From Achatina immaculata (taxonomy: Eukaryota; Mollusca; Gastropoda; Stylommatophora; Achatinidae): a stretch of DNA of 64,000 nt. Under the pieces are notes generated by a model, which saw only the letters and a list, made by a program, of their open reading frames with translations, was not told the origin of the DNA and did no database searches. Position 1 is the stretch's first letter; each line of letters starts with the position of its first letter. Of this stretch, positions 59,668-64,000 are shown in pieces. The position numbers and the translations under genes were made by a program. Where the stretch lies: the NCBI GenBank assembly GCA_009760885.1, contig CM019708.1:13678531-13742530 (forward strand), in the 5' to 3' direction.

Positions 59668-60131
59668 GGAGAAAAAGCTTTCTTGGATGCTCCTGAATCC
59701 AGGTCTGCACCTGTTACTTCAGGTCGGTATCAGCGATGAACCTACGACTGTGTAGAGCTTCTTCTAAGTGAACCACGAATATGATAATCACGTGAAACCT
59801 CATCAGGGTTGTTAGAGGGGAGAGGGTGAGGAAGATGTTCAAACCGCAGCTACTGTATTGTCTCCACCACCCCTGCGGCCGCTGCATGGAGATGTACATT
59901 GACATCGTTTTATTTGTTCTTCTCACTTTCCATTCATTCATAATCTTTTCCTTGTGCCATGTTTCTTTCACTTCTGTACTGAGACAATATCTTACAGCAG
60001 ATTTAACTCTCTCGGCCCCAGTAAATCTCCCTGGATTGACTTGTTCAGCAATGGTGTAGTCCACATCGGAGCGACCATGTTTATTTTATTTTGCCTTCAA
60101 CTAGGCTAAGAGTGATGCGCTGTGCTATAAG

Positions 60132-60205
60132 TATTCGAACTACCCATCAGCCATTGCAAATCTGCTATGAGTATTCGAACTACCCATCAGCCATTGCGAA
60201 TCTGT
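60132..60205 (+). repeat. ~38-bp direct duplication
   Basis: GTATTCGAACTACCCATCAG and flanking bases occur twice in tandem. Confidence 0.85.
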
Positions 60206-60264
60206 TGTATTGCGTCAGCTTCTATCCTTTGTGGTTACCACGTAATTTTCAAGTTGTCTTTTGA

Positions 60265-60275
60265 CTCTCTCTCGC

Positions 60276-60317
<42 letters not shown>
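60265..60317 (+). repeat. CT dinucleotide array
   Basis: CT repeats with minor interruptions. Confidence 0.93.
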
Positions 60318-60749
60318 GTATCTATGGTAGTTTATTTGTGTTAACATGTGGCAGTGTTATTTAAAAAATAAAAGTCATGCAGTTACAACAGGTATTTTAC
60401 AGTTATTTCCCCTTAATTGTTTTCCTTTCATGCCCGGTAATGTGACAAAATATTCCCAGTCGGCAAATTCATTTAGAAGAACAAAATCATAGCCCAGGCT
60501 CATGGAAGTTCAAATTTAAATGAGTTACTTTTTAATGATAAAATATATTAAATGAAAATTAACAAAGAATTTACTCCCTTAAGATGTCCACACTTTGGAT
60601 TTCCATGAAGACTCGCCGAGTGTAAGGAAAGACAAAGGTGAGTGAGATACCATGACACAAAGAAGAAAGCTTCGTCTGGCCTTGTTCTGAGGCAAAGATG
60701 ACAAGGCATTGTAGGAGAGAAAGTCAGCGATAGAGAATCAGCATCAAGC

Positions 60750-60792
<43 letters not shown>
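60750..60792 (+). repeat. GA dinucleotide array
   Basis: GA repeats. Confidence 0.93.
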
Positions 60793-61844
60793 CAAATACA
60801 CAAACGGGACATGCTTCCAAACCCCCCTCCCCCTTGCAATTTTCACGCTCTACGCTTCATAATGATGATTTCTTTTTAACGAAGGCAAGGAAACAAAGAT
60901 GATTAAGCCAGGAGAAAGAAAGAAGCGTCGAAGCCAGCTAGCTACAGCAGATTATGGCCATGATTCTCCACGATTCTCCTAATAAAAGATGGACGCAGAG
61001 GGTAGAACTCCACCTGGTCACCAAAGAAAAGGAAGATGCAGAGAAATCAGTTCCTTTCTATCTCCACTCTACAGACATGACTTACATGATCACGATAGCT
61101 TTCCATTTAGCTACTGTGGTTTAATGGAAGAAAGAAAGAAAGAATCCGTTTACGAGCAATCTCAGAATGATAAAGTCGGAAATGAATGTTTATTGTGCCT
61201 GTCAGATGTGCTGATCTCTCTAAACTCAACAAGCAGGTGACTGTATATCTAATCATTTATTGTTTTGCCCTCAGAGATCAACTTTCAGATACGTCAGAGT
61301 CCCACAGCTTTTTGACCTACTACTGGTTTGTCAGAATCGCGTTTAAGAATTTAGCCAGGATCAAGTGACCGAACAAGCCAAGTTAAAGTGAATGATTTAC
61401 CAGTTTGTATTTCATTTTCTTTCTATATACCAGTTAGGACATTTAAAATTTAAAAAAAAGGTTTGCCACAACCCTGCCAGATAAATACGGGACATTATGA
61501 GGACAAAAATGAACGCAGAAAGATCAGACCATATATGAAACAGGATTTTTTAGATTATATAAGACATGTGAAACAAAATACAGCCACAAAACACAATAGA
61601 AATAAAATTAGAGGAAAGGCAAAATTCTAGCTTTTAAAAATGCTTAGACTGACGTATGTTAAAAGGTCAGCTGTATTGAAATACGCTACGATAATATTAG
61701 CCTTATCCTTGTCTTTTATCTATTAAGAACAAAAACTGAGGCATACTTTCAATGTCTACAATTTTATGTAGTCATTACATTTGGCCAGCGTTTTATTTCC
61801 TCCTTGTGCAATCCTCGCTGACATCGACAAAAGTAAAAATATGG

Positions 61845-62000
61845 AGAACCACATCTCTACACATAGCACAACCACAATTCCACACATATCACAACCACAT
61901 CTCTACACATAACACAACCACATCCCTACACATAGCACAACAACATCTTTATGTGTAGCACAACCACATCTCTACCCACAACACAATCACATCTCCACAC
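61845..62000 (+). repeat. ~23-bp repeat, ~6 copies
   Basis: Units contain ACAACCACATCTCTACACAT. Confidence 0.85.
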
Positions 62001-62167
62001 ATGGCAAAAGAGCCCTAAGATCGTCTAGGAAGTATAAGAGGAGCAACAAAGGCACTTAGAAGCACTGGATGTTGACGAAAGCAGTCTCGTCAGCTCCTTC
62101 AGAAAAAAAAGTTATCTTCGTTTATTTTTGTTAAACGATATGATGATTCAATGTTTGGAGACAGGTA

Positions 62168-62252
62168 GGAGAGAGAGAGAGAGGGAGGGAGAGAGAGAAG
62201 GGGAGAGAGAGAGAGCGGAAGAGAGAGAGCGGGAGAGAGAGAGAAAAGAGAG
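62168..62252 (+). repeat. GA-rich simple repeat
   Basis: GA/GGGA repeats. Confidence 0.92.
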
Positions 62253-62648
62253 CAACAGCTGATATTATGGTTCATGGGACATGAGGAAGGAGCCTGTTTG
62301 GTAAACGATCAGCTTATGATAGTTATGATACTCTAAACACCACATTCACTGAAGCAGAAATTCTGAATTTAAACAATTAACATGGATGCTCGTTGACTAA
62401 CACGATAAGAAAAAACTATTTCGAATAAGAACTTTTCTACAAAGTATATCAAGGAAGTAGTAGAGAGCTACAAGACAGTAAATCAGAAGAAACATGTATC
62501 CATTGCTACTTTAATTCTTAGGGCATCCTAATCTCCTAAATGCAGAATGACACTGCTCTAAATCTCATTGGTGAAATAAATATCAGAGACTGTATTTTAT
62601 ATATTTAAAACCTAATGAAGAAAAAAAAACCCTATCTAACCCTTGGTG

Positions 62649-62706
62649 TAAATAAACGCTTGCTCTAAATAAATGCTTGCTCTAAATAAACGCTTGCTGT
62701 AAATAA
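62649..62706 (+). repeat. 17-bp repeat, ~3.5 copies
   Basis: Units AAATAAACGCTTGCTCT, each with an AATAAA hexamer. Confidence 0.88.
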
Positions 62707-62984
62707 CAAAGCCAAGAGTTTAATAAACGACAGTTCCTTCGCTCCTCGCTTTCTTTACCTCTTTTGGGGGCATAGGCCATCAGCAAGGGTTCTACATTTA
62801 TTTCCATCCTAGGCGAAACAAGACTATGGCCGCTCCCAAAAGCGGATGACAAGGGAAAGAGTTGGACACCCATCAAATTATGTAAAAAAAAAATGCGTCA
62901 GCTACGAAAGTGTCAACATCATTTACAGGAATGAAGTTTGGCAGGAATTAAAACGTTTTCAAATAAATAAACCATGAGAAATGT

Positions 62985-63608
62985 TAACTCTTTCTATTCC
63001 TGGGTCGAAGATTTGTTAGAAATTTTAAAAAAAAAAAAAAAGACTTTTATTGCTCTAATCCAGTGTTTAAGGTTAAACTTTAAAACAAACTTTTATTGTT
63101 CTAATCCAGTGTTTAAGGTTAAACTTTAAAACAAACTTTTATTGTTCTAATCCAGTGTTAAGGTTAAACTTTAAAACAAACTTTTATTGTTCTAATCCAG
63201 TGTTAAGGTTAAACTTTAAAACAAACTTTTATTTCTCTAATCCAGTGTTAAGGTTAAACTTTAAAACAAACTTTTATTTCTCTAATCCAGTGTTAAGATT
63301 AAACTTTGAAAAAACCTTTGACGGGTGACCAACGCTTTTGCCCAGTTAACAAATTATTATTGACACAAACAAGTAAGAATGCCATTAAAATTTCGAAATA
63401 AAATTTAAATAATTAATTCAAATTAATTATCATTTGTATTGAACTCTCTTTCATAATATTTCACACAGAAATATCATACAGGAAAGGTTTTCTTTTCTTT
63501 AGAAAATAGGTCAGAATAAACGAAACTAAATAAATAAACATAGCACACACACACAAAAAAGCGGACCATTCGGCGGGTCCATACTTTTACAAGGACGTGC
63601 AAGGGTTA
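62985..63608. mobile_element. Possible TTAA-bounded element holding a 46-bp array
   Basis: TTAACTCTTTC at 62985 and the inverted AAGGGTTAA near 63608 could be its ends. Between them lies the array 63036-63310 and AT-rich filler. The ends are only partly matched. Confidence 0.35.
63036..63310 (+). repeat. 45/46-bp minisatellite, 6 copies
   Basis: Units contain AAACTTTAAAACAAACTTTT and CTAATCCAGTGTTTAAGG. Confidence 0.92.
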
Positions 63609-63639
63609 ACACGGTCAGTCGGAGTGAATAGACTTGTTT

Positions 63640-64000
63640 CTCTGTTTCGCTCTCTCATTTCTCTGTTTCTCTCTCTCTCTCTCTCTCTCTTTATTTCTAT
63701 GTTTCTCTTTCTACTTATTTTTCTGTTTCTCTCTGTGTCTCTGTTTCTCTCTCTCCTTATTTCCCTGTTTCTCTCTCCTTGTTTCTCAGTTTCTCTCTCT
63801 CCTTATTTCTCTGTTTCTCTCTGTTTCTGTTTCTCTCTCTCTCTCTCTCTCTTTGTTTCTCTGTTCCTCTTTCTCCTTATTTCTATGTTCTTCTCTCTCC
63901 TTGTTTCTCCGTTGCTCTCTCTCCTTATTTCTCTGTTTCTCTCTCCTTATTTGTCTGTTTCTCTCTCTCCTTATTTGACTGTTTCTCTTTCTCTCCTTAT
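63640..64000 (+). repeat. Pyrimidine-rich repeat running off the window
   Basis: Units such as TTTCTCTCTCTCCTTATTTC. The end is cut by the window. Confidence 0.92.

Larger units (their letters stand above)
59668..62167. other. Mixed unique and simple-repeat DNA
   Basis: Apart from the listed simple repeats, only short frames on both strands (for example 59714-60064 and 60989-61240) are present, without motifs. Confidence 0.5.

Overview
The window reads as nuclear intergenic DNA from a repeat-rich eukaryote, most likely a mollusc. The evidence is AT-rich sequence with no operon-like packing, many 5'-truncated non-LTR retrotransposon fragments, tRNA-derived SINEs with target-site duplications, TTAA-bounded MITEs, and a secreted precursor with an amidation site ending in RFGKR. 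The phylum is inferred from these features together and was not tested.

Only one gene looks intact: a single-exon ORF at 57591-58148 on the plus strand. It encodes a 185-residue secretory precursor with a signal peptide, a four-cysteine segment and one tribasic/GKR-bounded peptide predicted to mature as VFRYFIRF-amide. A polyadenylation signal follows at 58206. An unrecognised 208-codon minus-strand ORF (18801-19427) and a coding-like segment near 42000-42304 are the only other non-repeat stretches that might be or have been coding.

The rest is mobile and tandem DNA. At least five LINE lineages are present as fragments. The commonest (LINE-A, RTE-like) has six copies; the largest, 8888-10952, is exactly bounded by an 8-bp target-site duplication. 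LINE-B has five 3' fragments. A mariner-type transposase remnant lies at 52286-52680, a 1.8-kb foldback element with long inverted ends at 4579-6385, TTAA-bounded MITEs at several places, and a microsatellite-flanked Helitron-like element at 42640-43075.

About a quarter of the window is tandem repeats from more than 20 families, most with periods of 28-47 bp. The main pattern is that many arrays lie inside, or at the end of, mobile elements. The same SINE core has expanded into minisatellites in two separate copies (4100-4387 and 47247-47545), a third SINE carries a 45-bp array between its target-site duplications (39768-40339), and two copies of another element 7 kb apart carry the same 34-bp array. 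Long microsatellites abut LINE 3' ends. Nested insertions give a relative chronology: satellite, then LINE, then SINE.
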